Position numbers and translations under genes: made by a program | Part shown: piece after piece, positions 26,087-34,629 of the stretch | Numbering within the stretch: position 1 is the first letter of the stretch | How the letters are laid out: every line of letters begins with the position of its first letter | DNA from: G020348385 sp964410125 | GTDB taxonomy: Bacteria > Acidobacteriota > Aminicenantia > Aminicenantales > Aminicenantaceae | Length of the DNA stretch: 64,000 bases | Reading direction: 5' to 3' | Assembly (NCBI GenBank): GCA_964410125.1 | Contig: CAYPGQ010000006.1 | Span: 1 to 64,000 of the forward strand | Notes under the pieces: generated by a model | What the model was told of the DNA's origin: nothing | Seen by the model: the letters and a program-made list of their open reading frames with translations, nothing else | Database searches by the model: none

Positions 26087-26499
26087 AAGAAAAGAAAAGA
26101 GAAATCGAAGAAAGCAAAATTACCGGTTTTTTTGATAAAGACACAGAAATCAAGGGTGATCTGCATTTCAAAGGAACCTTCCGGGTGGATGGACGGTTCA
26201 AGGGAAAGGTTGATTCGGAATCGACCCTGATCATAGGAGATAGCGGCAAGGTCGAGGCAGATGTCAAAATCGGTCATATGATCATAAACGGAGAAATAAA
26301 GGGAAACATCCAAGCCTCTAAAAAGGTGGAGGTGAATTCCAACGGCCGCGTTTTTGGGACTATCATAACACCAAAATTGATTGTCGAAGAGGGAGCCTAT
26401 CTTGAAGCCAACTGTCAAACGACCGATAAAATCTCCCTTGAAAAACCGGCAATCTCTGTGTCGCCAGAGAAAAACCAGGATATCGAACCTAAACCGTGA
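26083..26499 (+). CDS. Bactofilin (DUF583 beta-helix cytoskeletal protein)
   Basis: A protein of 138 residues. The centre is a right-handed beta-helix with short repeats: IKGDLHFKGTFRVDGRFKGK, STLIIGDSGKVEADVKIG, INGEIKGNIQASKKVEVNSN, and VFGTIITPKLIVEEGAYLEA, ending in a disordered tail. Bactofilins polymerise without nucleotide and organise cell-pole or envelope features. Location immediately downstream of parAB is a recurring synteny and agrees with reports of bactofilins acting with ParAB in myxobacteria. The 4 bp overlaps with parB and kdsB suggest one transcript. Confidence 0.9.
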   Translation: MKEKKREIEESKITGFFDKDTEIKGDLHFKGTFRVDGRFKGKVDSESTLIIGDSGKVEADVKIGHMIINGEIKGNIQASKKVEVNSNGRVFGTIITPKLIVEEGAYLEANCQTTDKISLEKPAISVSPEKNQDIEPKP

Positions 26500-27221
26500 G
26501 AAAAGCCACAGGAATCATTCCGGCCCGGTACGCCGCGACCCGATTTCCAGGCAAACCACTGGTCAAAATCGCCGGAAAATCCATGATCCAAAGGGTCTAT
26601 GAACAAGCCCAGAAAGCCAAACATCTCGAGCAAGTCATCATCGCAACAGATGATGAACGGATTTTTTCTGCCTCCCGGGTTTTCGGGGCAGCGGTGCGCA
26701 TGACTTCACCCGATCATCGATCGGGAACAGAAAGAGTGGCTGAAGTGGCCGAAGGATTAGAAAGCCCGATCATCATAAACATCCAGGGGGACGAGCCCCT
26801 TCTCCAGGGGCAAATGATCGATGACCTTGTTCAAGCTCTTCAAGACCCATCCACCTTCATGGCCACACTGGCTTCAAAAGTGACGGACTTGGATCTGATC
26901 CACGATAAGGACATCGTGAAAGTGGTGGTGGATAAAAACGGGGATGCCCTGTATTTCTCGCGCTCGCCGCTTCCGTTTCGACCTTCCGACCATTTCCAGC
27001 AGCACATCGGTATATACGGCTATCAAAAAGAATTCCTGCTGAAATTCCACGCCCTCCCTGTTTCTCGGTTGGAAGCAATCGAAGGACTGGAGCAGCTCCG
27101 TGTTTTGGAAAACGGCTACAAGATAAAAATCGTCTCAACTCCTTTTCCGGCCTTGAGTGTGGACAATCCTCAAGATATAATGGCTGTGGAAAAATTTATC
27201 CGGAAGGGTACAAATGACTAA
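26496..27221 (+). CDS. kdsB: 3-deoxy-manno-octulosonate cytidylyltransferase (CMP-Kdo synthetase)
   Basis: A protein of 241 residues starting at GTG 26496, inside the bactofilin stop. The nucleotidyltransferase motifs are GIIPARYAATRFPGKPL, VIIATDDERI, SPDHRSGTERVAEV and NIQGDEPLL; HIGIYGYQKEFLLKF and LEQLRVLENGYKIK complete the family pattern. It activates Kdo with CTP for lipopolysaccharide core synthesis. The neighbouring pyrG makes the CTP and the kdsA/D/C genes make Kdo. Confidence 0.94.
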   Translation: MRKATGIIPARYAATRFPGKPLVKIAGKSMIQRVYEQAQKAKHLEQVIIATDDERIFSASRVFGAAVRMTSPDHRSGTERVAEVAEGLESPIIINIQGDEPLLQGQMIDDLVQALQDPSTFMATLASKVTDLDLIHDKDIVKVVVDKNGDALYFSRSPLPFRPSDHFQQHIGIYGYQKEFLLKFHALPVSRLEAIEGLEQLRVLENGYKIKIVSTPFPALSVDNPQDIMAVEKFIRKGTND

Positions 27222-28836
27222 ATTCATATTTGTTACCGGGGGAGTCCTTTCTGCCCTCGGAAAGGGAATCGCCGCAGCCTCTCTCGGCATGCTCCTCGAA
27301 AGCCATGGCTACAAAATCACACTCCAAAAGTTTGACCCCTACCTCAATGTAGATCCCGGCACCATGAGCCCCTTCCAACATGGGGAGGTTTATGTCACGG
27401 ATGACGGGGCAGAAACAGACCTGGATTTGGGGCACTATGAACGTTTCACTTCGACAAAAACAACCAAATCTCACAACTGGACTGCTGGGAAGATCTACGA
27501 AGCCATCCTCCGGAAGGAACGGAAGGGGGAATATCGGGGGAAAACCGTCCAGGTCATTCCACATTTGACGGACGAAATCAAAAAAGCCTTCCATACGGCG
27601 GCCAACAACAATGATATTGTAATTTCAGAAATAGGGGGGACCGTTGGCGACATCGAAAGCCTTCCTTTTTTGGAGGCCATCCGTCAGATGAGGTTATCCC
27701 TAGGGAAAGAAAACACCCTGTTTGTCCATCTAACGCTCGTCCCTTACATGAGAACATCTGGGGAACTCAAAACAAAACCTACCCAACACAGCGTAAAGGA
27801 GCTGAGGTCCATCGGAATCCAACCGGACATCATCCTCTGCCGGACAGACAGGTTTCTCGACGAGAATATCAAATCCAAAATATCTTTGTTCACAAACGTC
27901 CCCCTAGAAGCAGTCATCACAGCCAAAGATGTGGATAACATTTATGAAATCCCGCTGCTCTTTGCTCGGGAAGGACTGGATGGCATCGTTCTCAAGGAAT
28001 TGCGGCTCCCGTTGAAAAGGCGCCGGTTAACAAAGTGGAAAAAGATGCTGGAGAGGATGAAAGACCCGAAAGACGAGGTGAACATCGCTTTGATCGGCAA
28101 ATACGCAGGTTTTCAGGATTCCTACATGAGCTTGAATCAGGCGCTTCACCATGCAGGGACCACCCATCAATTGAAAGTCAATATCTCCTGGATAGAGGCC
28201 GAAAAATTTGAAGCAAAACAACCCAAGGTCTTACTTAAATCCTTCGATGGGATACTGGTTCCAGGGGGATTCGGTGTTCGGGGCATCGAGGGAAAAATCA
28301 ATGCGGTCAACTATGCAAGAACAAAAAAAGTGCCATTTTTCGGAATTTGTCTGGGCATGCAGTGCGCAACCATCGAATATGCCCGGCATATCGCCTCTTT
28401 TGATCAAGCCAACAGCACAGAATTCGACACTAAAACACCCCATAAAATTTTCTTCAAGTGGAGGGAACTGAAGGGCGTTCAGGACCTCGGCGGCACAATG
28501 AGATTGGGAAGTTACCTCTGCCGACTGGAAAAAGGATCGGTTGCCGAAAAGGCCTACGGCAAATCCAACATATGGGAACGCCACAGACACCGGTTCGAGT
28601 TCAATCCTGAATTCGAGGATCCGCTGCGCAATGCAGGCCTTGTTATTTCCGGGAAAAATCCCAAACACGGATTGGTGGAAATCGTGGAACTCAAGGATCA
28701 CCCTTGGTTTTTGGGCTGCCAGTTCCATCCTGAATTCAAATCCAAGCCGATAAAGCCCCATCCCCTTTTTAAAGCTTTCGTCGGAGCGAGCTATGAATAC
28801 AAAACCAAAAGAAATAAACATAAGCGAAAAAGTTAA
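27214..28836 (+). CDS. pyrG: CTP synthase
   Basis: A protein of 540 residues. The amidoligase domain begins KFIFVTGGVLSALGKGIAAA and includes the KFDPYLNVDPGTMSPFQHGE segment; the glutaminase domain carries the nucleophile loop FFGICLGMQ and GCQFHPEFKSKP. It makes CTP from UTP, ATP and glutamine. Within this cluster it directly supplies KdsB. The start overlaps kdsB by 8 bp and the end overlaps kdsA by 44 bp, the longest same-strand overlap in the block. Length is typical. Confidence 0.96.
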   Translation: MTKFIFVTGGVLSALGKGIAAASLGMLLESHGYKITLQKFDPYLNVDPGTMSPFQHGEVYVTDDGAETDLDLGHYERFTSTKTTKSHNWTAGKIYEAILRKERKGEYRGKTVQVIPHLTDEIKKAFHTAANNNDIVISEIGGTVGDIESLPFLEAIRQMRLSLGKENTLFVHLTLVPYMRTSGELKTKPTQHSVKELRSIGIQPDIILCRTDRFLDENIKSKISLFTNVPLEAVITAKDVDNIYEIPLLFAREGLDGIVLKELRLPLKRRRLTKWKKMLERMKDPKDEVNIALIGKYAGFQDSYMSLNQALHHAGTTHQLKVNISWIEAEKFEAKQPKVLLKSFDGILVPGGFGVRGIEGKINAVNYARTKKVPFFGICLGMQCATIEYARHIASFDQANSTEFDTKTPHKIFFKWRELKGVQDLGGTMRLGSYLCRLEKGSVAEKAYGKSNIWERHRHRFEFNPEFEDPLRNAGLVISGKNPKHGLVEIVELKDHPWFLGCQFHPEFKSKPIKPHPLFKAFVGASYEYKTKRNKHKRKS

Positions 28837-29641
28837 AATCGGAGGATCCCAACCTCTTTTTTTAATCGGTGGACCATGTGTCCTCGAGAGCGAAGATCAC
28901 GCAATTTTTCTGGCAACGCAAATCAAGACTGTGTGCAATAATCTGGGTATCCCGTATATTTTCAAAGCCTCCTACGACAAGGCCAACCGCTCATCACTCG
29001 CTTCCTACAGAGGGCCTGGATATCCGGAAGGCCTGCAAGTTCTTGATAACATTAAAAATACGTTAAATATCCCTGTCCTTTCCGATGTTCATGAGACCTC
29101 CCAAGTCGAAAAGGCCGCCCAGATCCTGGATATTCTCCAGATTCCTGCCTTCCTCTGCCGCCAAACAGACCTTCTCGTCGAGGTGGCCCGCACCGGCAAA
29201 CCAGTCAACATCAAAAAAGGGCAGTTTCTTGCCCCACACGACATTAAAAACACCGTGGAAAAAGTTTTAAGCCAAGGAAATGCCAATATCCTTCTTACAG
29301 AAAGGGGGACATCTTTCGGCTACAACAATCTCGTCTTTGATGTTCGATCCATCCCTATCATGAAAAATTTGGGATTTCCCGTGGTCATCGATGCCTCTCA
29401 CTGCGTGCAAAAACCTGGGGGAGAAGGCACTTATTCAGGCGGAGACGCAGAATTTATTCCGCACATCGCATCCGCCGGAATCGCCGCAGGCGCAGACGGG
29501 GTTTTCCTAGAAATCCATGACAACCCTCCCAAAGCGCTTTCGGATGGCCCTAACTCTTTGAATATAAACAATTTAGAGGATTTGCTGCGCATTCTTATGC
29601 GTGTAAAAAACGCGATACATAACAAAGACAACTCAGTTTAA
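28793..29641 (+). CDS. kdsA: 3-deoxy-8-phosphooctulonate synthase (Kdo-8-P synthase)
   Basis: A protein of 282 residues. Motifs FLIGGPCVLESEDHA, FKASYDKANRSS, YRGPGYPEGLQVL, LSDVHE, LCRQTDLLVEVARTGKPVNI, LTERGTSFGYNNLVFDVRS and DASHCVQKPGG define the KDO8PS family; the Cys in GGPC and in DASHC are typical. It condenses arabinose-5-phosphate with phosphoenolpyruvate. The ATG at 28793 with a GGAG eight bases upstream is inside pyrG. Confidence 0.95.
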   Translation: MNTKPKEINISEKVKIGGSQPLFLIGGPCVLESEDHAIFLATQIKTVCNNLGIPYIFKASYDKANRSSLASYRGPGYPEGLQVLDNIKNTLNIPVLSDVHETSQVEKAAQILDILQIPAFLCRQTDLLVEVARTGKPVNIKKGQFLAPHDIKNTVEKVLSQGNANILLTERGTSFGYNNLVFDVRSIPIMKNLGFPVVIDASHCVQKPGGEGTYSGGDAEFIPHIASAGIAAGADGVFLEIHDNPPKALSDGPNSLNINNLEDLLRILMRVKNAIHNKDNSV

Positions 29642-29653
29642 GACACCAGGAAA

Positions 29654-30631
29654 ATGGCAATGACAAAAAAAGAAATTATCAACATCGGAAAACAAGTCCT
29701 CGAGTTGGAAGCAAAAGCGTTGCAGGATCTTGTCCCTAGGCTCGATGAAAACTTTGCCAATGCCGTCGAGGCCCTTTCACGAACAAAATCCCGCGTTATC
29801 ATAACAGGGATGGGAAAATCTGGCTTAGTGGGACGAAAAATCGCTTCCACTCTGGCAAGCTGCGGAACCCCCGCCCTTTATATCCACCCAGCCGAAGCAG
29901 GCCATGGGGACTTGGGGATGATCGTCAAGGATGATATCCTCGTGGTCATCTCCCATAGCGGAGAAACCCGGGAGATCAGCCATCTTCTCGAATTCGTGAA
30001 AAGGATCGGGATCAAGCTGATAGGAATCACCGGAGACAAAAAATCTAAACTGGCACAACACAGCGATATTGTTCTTGAGACGAAAGTGGAAAAGGAGGCC
30101 GGACCGGCTGGGGTGGTCCCGACAGCAAGCTCTACAGCAGCCCTCGCAATGGGGGATGCCATGGCCATAGCCCTTATGAAAAAAAAGGCCTTCGGGATCA
30201 AGGATTTTGTTTTTTTTCATCCCAAAGGGGAGGCGGGAAAAAAATTGCTCAAGATCGGAGACTTAATGCACAAAGGCAGAAAAATCCCTACGGTTTTTCA
30301 AAATGCACCCATGAAAGATGTTCTTGCCGAAGTGTCGGATAAAAAGCTGGGGATGACATGTGTGATCGATAAGGACAAAAACCTCACGGGCATCTTCACG
30401 GATGGCGATTTGAGGAGGGCTCTCCAAAAATATGGCAGCGCTTTTCTTCGCAAAAAAGCCAAGGATTGCATGTCCGATGCCCCTTTTACCATCGATAAGG
30501 ACGACCTTGCCACAAAAGCCCTCCACATTATGGAGGAGAATAAAATCACTTCGTTGATCATTAAAAGCAAAAAGGGGGAAATCAAGGGGATCATACATCT
30601 CCATGACCTCTGGCGAACGGAGATGTTCTGA
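29654..30631 (+). CDS. kdsD: Arabinose-5-phosphate isomerase (KpsF/GutQ/KdsD)
   Basis: A protein of 325 residues with an N-terminal SIS domain (SRVIITGMGKSGLVGRKIAS; HPAEAGHGDLGMI; VISHSGETREI) and two C-terminal CBS domains (MHKGRKIPTVFQNAPMKDVL; CVIDKDKNLTGIFTDGDLRR). It interconverts ribulose-5-phosphate and arabinose-5-phosphate, the first step of Kdo synthesis. The start may be ATG 29654 or ATG 29660, the latter better spaced from AGGA. It shares one base with kdsC. Confidence 0.94.
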   Translation: MAMTKKEIINIGKQVLELEAKALQDLVPRLDENFANAVEALSRTKSRVIITGMGKSGLVGRKIASTLASCGTPALYIHPAEAGHGDLGMIVKDDILVVISHSGETREISHLLEFVKRIGIKLIGITGDKKSKLAQHSDIVLETKVEKEAGPAGVVPTASSTAALAMGDAMAIALMKKKAFGIKDFVFFHPKGEAGKKLLKIGDLMHKGRKIPTVFQNAPMKDVLAEVSDKKLGMTCVIDKDKNLTGIFTDGDLRRALQKYGSAFLRKKAKDCMSDAPFTIDKDDLATKALHIMEENKITSLIIKSKKGEIKGIIHLHDLWRTEMF

Positions 30632-31176
30632 TGACAAATCAAGACCGGGCGCAAAACATCACGTGGATTCTGATGGACGTGGACGGCACGCTCACCGATG
30701 GCACCCTGTTGGTTTTTCCCGATGGCGAAGAACTCAAAACATATAACGTCCGAGACGGCTTGGGAATCCTTCTTGCCCATCTGGCAGGCTTGAAAACAGG
30801 AATCATCACAGGAAAAACATCCAAATCGCTGGAAATCCGGTCTGAAAAACTGAAAATCGCTGAACTCCATCAGGGGATTTTGGATAAAAAACCAGTTTTG
30901 GACAAAATTCTGGAACGGAACGGATTGACTGTCCAAGAAGTGGCCTATATCGGAGACGACTTGGGAGATCTCGAGGTCATCAAATCCGTCGGATTCTCGG
31001 CAGCCGTGGCCGATGCCCACTCCGAAATCAAAAAACACAGCCATTTCATCTGCCAAAATCCTGGGGGGAAGGGCGCAGTCCGTGAGTTTATTGAATTTAT
31101 CCTCTCCACCCAGAAAAAATGGGAAACGATTCAGGAGAATGTGAAAAATCTAACTCCCAAAAAAGATTTGGGTTGA
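30631..31176 (+). CDS. kdsC: 3-deoxy-8-phosphooctulonate phosphatase (HAD family)
   Basis: A protein of 181 residues of the C0-type HAD family. Motif I ILMDVDGTLTDG holds the catalytic Asp pair; KTGIITGKTSKSLEIRSEKL and the last motif YIGDDLGDLEVIKSVGFS match KdsC. It removes phosphate from Kdo-8-P. The four Kdo steps D-A-C-B are all in this window, although in the gene order B-(pyrG)-A-D-C. Confidence 0.94.
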   Translation: MTNQDRAQNITWILMDVDGTLTDGTLLVFPDGEELKTYNVRDGLGILLAHLAGLKTGIITGKTSKSLEIRSEKLKIAELHQGILDKKPVLDKILERNGLTVQEVAYIGDDLGDLEVIKSVGFSAAVADAHSEIKKHSHFICQNPGGKGAVREFIEFILSTQKKWETIQENVKNLTPKKDLG

Positions 31177-31214
31177 GGGAAAAGGTCACGGGAATAATGG
31201 GGAAGGAGAAGAAC

Positions 31215-32585
31215 ATGAGACTCAAGCCAGAAATATTTCGGCAGTATGATATTAGAGGCATTGTCGACAAAGATCTTACCCAGGAAACTGTCGAAATTCT
31301 GGGAAAAGCCATCGGCACCTATTTCCGCCGGCATAACCGATCCCATGTAGCCGTCGGGATGGACTGCCGTTTGAGTTCTCCAGCCTTTTCCGAATCTCTG
31401 AGCCAAGGGCTTCTTTCGACCGGATGTGATATCACGGATCTGGGAACTATCCCCACGCCTCTTCTTTATTTCGCTATTTTTTTCAAAAAAATAGACGCTG
31501 GGGTCATGATCACCGGCTCTCATAATCCCCCTGAATACAACGGGTTCAAGATGATGTCCGGAGAGGATACTCTGTATGGTCCGGACATTCAAGACATTTA
31601 CCAAATCATCACATCCGATTCGTTTATTCAGGATGCGGTTGGTTCGAAAAAATATTATAACATCGTACCGGAATATTCCGATTATGTGGTGGAGAACATA
31701 AATCTGGACAAGCTAAAAAAGGTCGTCGTGGATGCCGGAAACGGAACCGGAGGTGTCGTGGCGGTTCCTATCCTCAAAAGGCTGGGATGTAACGTTATAG
31801 ACCTGTTCTGTGAAATGGATGGCCATTTCCCGAATCATCACCCGGACCCTACCCTCCCTGAAGCTCTAGAAATGTTAATCACAAAGGTCAAGGAATCCGG
31901 AGCAGACGCAGGAATCGCCTATGATGGAGATGCGGATCGCATCGGAGTAATCGACGATAAGGAGAATATCATCTGGGGGGATCAGCTCATGATTCTGTTT
32001 GCCCGGGATATCCTCCCTTCCCATCCCGGAGCTCCGGTCATCAGCGAAGTTAAGGCTTCCAAACTCCTGTACGAAGAAATAGAGAGGCTGGGTGGCCGGC
32101 CCATCATGTGGAAAACCGGACATTCCTTCATCAAGAAAAAGATCAAACAAGAAAAAGCCCTGATTGCGGGAGAGATGAGCGGGCACATTTTTTTTGCCGA
32201 CAGGTATTTTGGATTTGATGACGCCATCTATGCCTCGGCCAGACTTTTGGAGATTCTTTCCCGCTCAGAACAAAAACTCTCCGCAATGCTTGCCGATCTT
32301 CCCAAAACCTTTCACACACCCGAAATCAGAGTTTACGCATCGGATGCAGTAAAGTTTAAAATCGTCGAGACCGTGAAAAAAGATCTGGCAAAAAAATACC
32401 CCATCGTGGATATCGACGGAGTCAGGGCCCAATTCCCGAACGGATGGGGACTTGTTCGGGCCTCCAACACCCAAGAAGTCCTTGTTCTGCGATTCGAGGC
32501 AGATACAGAACATGACCTGCAGGCTATCCGGAAAGAAATGGAAAAAGCAGTAGAACGTGCCATCCAAAGGTTGGAAAATACTTGA
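31215..32585 (+). CDS. Phosphomannomutase/phosphoglucomutase (AlgC/ManB-type)
   Basis: A protein of 456 residues from ATG 31215, which follows GGAAGGAGAAG by 3-4 bases and begins the conserved FRQYDIRGIVDKDLTQE. The active-site serine loop is MITGSHNPPEYNGFKMM, the metal loop is YDGDADRIGVID, and the sugar-binding motif GEMSGHIFF. It converts mannose-6-P (or glucose-6-P) to the 1-phosphate; the mannose-1-phosphate guanylyltransferase gene nearby suggests GDP-mannose supply. Its stop overlaps uppP by 4 bp. Confidence 0.93.
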   Translation: MRLKPEIFRQYDIRGIVDKDLTQETVEILGKAIGTYFRRHNRSHVAVGMDCRLSSPAFSESLSQGLLSTGCDITDLGTIPTPLLYFAIFFKKIDAGVMITGSHNPPEYNGFKMMSGEDTLYGPDIQDIYQIITSDSFIQDAVGSKKYYNIVPEYSDYVVENINLDKLKKVVVDAGNGTGGVVAVPILKRLGCNVIDLFCEMDGHFPNHHPDPTLPEALEMLITKVKESGADAGIAYDGDADRIGVIDDKENIIWGDQLMILFARDILPSHPGAPVISEVKASKLLYEEIERLGGRPIMWKTGHSFIKKKIKQEKALIAGEMSGHIFFADRYFGFDDAIYASARLLEILSRSEQKLSAMLADLPKTFHTPEIRVYASDAVKFKIVETVKKDLAKKYPIVDIDGVRAQFPNGWGLVRASNTQEVLVLRFEADTEHDLQAIRKEMEKAVERAIQRLENT

Positions 32586-33376
32586 GTCTTATCACGATTA
32601 TTTTTTTAGGGATTATCCAAGGTCTAACAGAATTTTTTCCCGTCAGCAGTTCGGGACATCTTGTACTCTTTCAGAACCTATTCGGACTGAAAGAACCGCA
32701 GATATTTGCGGATGTGATGCTCCATGTTGGCACTCTCATTTCTCTTTTTGTGTTTCTTCGACGCGAACTTCTACAGTTGTTCAAAGGACTCTGCCTGTTT
32801 GTAAGGAATCCTCAAAGATATCACAGCGATCCAAGAGTTAAACGGATTTTCGCCCTTGCTGTGGCTTCCATTCCCACCGCTCTTATCGGATATTTTTTCA
32901 GTGATTTTTTCGAATCCCTGTTTGCTTCTCTTCAAACGGTCGGTCTGGCCCTTATTTTCACCGGTTGTTATCTCTTTTTGACAAAATGGGCAAGGATAAG
33001 ACAAAAAAATCTCCTGCTGCATCCTTTCATCATAGGCATTCTTCAGGGAGCAGCCATTGTTCCAGGATTTTCCCGCTCGGGTTTGACTATCGGGGGAGCC
33101 ATGTTCCTGGGTTGGAAGAGGAAGGATGCCGCACAATTCTCCTTCCTTCTCTCGATCCCGGCCATTTGCGGAGCCGCTGTTTTTCAGTTCGGAAAAATCG
33201 ATACCGGATCTCAGCCCTGGCCGATCATTATCACCGGGATTGTGGTATCAGCCATAGTTGGTTATATCGCTCTGGCTGTGCTAGCGTCTGTTATCAACAG
33301 GGGAAAATTTTATGCTTTTTCCTATTACTGTTTTTTGGCCGGCATTGCAGCCATCGCCTTTTCTTTTTTTATATAA
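32582..33376 (+). CDS. uppP: Undecaprenyl-diphosphatase UppP (BacA)
   Basis: A membrane protein of 264 residues. It begins at TTG 32582 inside the preceding stop. The signature motifs are GLTEFFPVSSSGHLVLF with the catalytic Glu/Ser and IVPGFSRSGLTIGGAMFLGW with the essential Arg. About eight hydrophobic segments are visible. It regenerates the undecaprenyl phosphate lipid carrier for peptidoglycan and surface polysaccharides, consistent with neighbouring sugar-nucleotide genes. Confidence 0.94.
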   Translation: MSLITIIFLGIIQGLTEFFPVSSSGHLVLFQNLFGLKEPQIFADVMLHVGTLISLFVFLRRELLQLFKGLCLFVRNPQRYHSDPRVKRIFALAVASIPTALIGYFFSDFFESLFASLQTVGLALIFTGCYLFLTKWARIRQKNLLLHPFIIGILQGAAIVPGFSRSGLTIGGAMFLGWKRKDAAQFSFLLSIPAICGAAVFQFGKIDTGSQPWPIIITGIVVSAIVGYIALAVLASVINRGKFYAFSYYCFLAGIAAIAFSFFI

Positions 33377-33396
33377 TTCAAAATGGAGAGGAATAA

Positions 33397-34473
33397 ATGG
33401 ATATTCGGGCCGTGATCATGGCAGGTGGGGTTGGAACCCGTTTCTGGCCCTTGAGTCGAAAACAAAAACCCAAGCAATTCCTTCCGATCATCAGTGACAA
33501 AACCATGATCGAGGAAACCGTTTTTCGCCTATTGCCCCTCATTTCCCCGTCGCAAATTTATACCATAGCCAACCATTCTCAGACGAAAACGATCAAAAAA
33601 CTTTTGCCCCAAATTCCAGAAGAGAATCTTCTTGTCGAACCAAAGGGTAAAAACACCGCGCCATCATTGATGCTGGCCACAGCGGTCATCTATCTCCAAA
33701 ATCCTGAAGCAGTCGTGATCGCTCTGCCCGCCGATCACTTGATAAAGGATGCCGCGCTATTTTTAAAGAAGTTAGAGGCTGCAGGCCAAGCTGCTCTCGA
33801 AGGCACTCCTATAGTCACGTTCGGGATTCCGCCTTCCTCTCCTTCCTCAGGATACGGATATATCCAATTCTCACCGCAAGATTCAACCGAACTTTCTGGA
33901 GAAACCTTCTTTTCCGTCGAAAAATTCAAGGAAAAACCCGGCATAGAGCAAGCCAAGGAATTCCTGGACGCCGGAAACTACTTCTGGAACTCCGGAATGT
34001 TCCTATGGCAAGCCAAAATCTTCCCTATTAAACTGGAACAATACGCCCCTGAATTGTTTCCTTTCTGGGGGAAAATGGTCAAAGCCCTTGAGACAAAACA
34101 AGAATCTCTCTTAATCTCGGTATTCGACGACATCCCTTCTATTTCGATCGATTACGCCCTGATGGAGAGAGCCCAGCCTGTCTGGATGTGCCAGGGAGAT
34201 TTCGGCTGGTCGGATGTCGGAGTTTGGTCTTCTCTTTCCGACATATGGGCCAAGGACAATCGAGGGAATTCCCTTCGTGGCGATGTCATGCTTTTGGATT
34301 CAGTAAATTGCTTGGTGCATAATCCCGGCAAAATCACTGCCCTTTTGGGGGTGGAAGACTTGATCATCGTCGACACAGAAGACGCTCTTCTGGTATGCCG
34401 GAAGGATTGTGACCAAAAAGTCAAACAGATCGTGCAACAACTGAACAAAAAGGGGGAAAAGGAGCATCTCTGA
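33397..34473 (+). CDS. manC: Mannose-1-phosphate guanylyltransferase
   Basis: A protein of 358 residues. The pyrophosphorylase loop VIMAGGVGTRFWPLSRKQKP, the KQFLPI motif, PKGKNTAPSLMLA, ALPADHLI, YFWNSGMFLW and FGWSDVGVWSSL match GDP-mannose pyrophosphorylases. The C-terminal isomerase half of long bifunctional forms is absent, so only the transferase step is encoded. It makes GDP-mannose for surface glycans. Downstream, 156 bp of convergent intergenic DNA precede aspS. Confidence 0.93.
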   Translation: MDIRAVIMAGGVGTRFWPLSRKQKPKQFLPIISDKTMIEETVFRLLPLISPSQIYTIANHSQTKTIKKLLPQIPEENLLVEPKGKNTAPSLMLATAVIYLQNPEAVVIALPADHLIKDAALFLKKLEAAGQAALEGTPIVTFGIPPSSPSSGYGYIQFSPQDSTELSGETFFSVEKFKEKPGIEQAKEFLDAGNYFWNSGMFLWQAKIFPIKLEQYAPELFPFWGKMVKALETKQESLLISVFDDIPSISIDYALMERAQPVWMCQGDFGWSDVGVWSSLSDIWAKDNRGNSLRGDVMLLDSVNCLVHNPGKITALLGVEDLIIVDTEDALLVCRKDCDQKVKQIVQQLNKKGEKEHL

Positions 34474-34629
34474 ATCCCTATCGACGGATTCGAACCATTT
34501 TTTCTTCCTCAGCTACCTTTCCAGAATATTTCACCTTAATTATTCAGGTTAAAATATAGGACACAAAATAAAGAAAGGCACCTTTTTTTTTAATCGCGGT
34601 TGGTTGATGAGGATCGGGGGTGACTGTGC
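34474..34629. other. Convergent intergenic region between manC and aspS
   Basis: A stretch of 156 bp with no gene. It holds an AT-rich run, an AAGGCACC followed by nine T at about 34578-34592, and an imperfect inverted repeat (ACCT..AGGT) around 34540. It may contain a weak terminator for either operon, but no strong stem was found. Confidence 0.4.
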
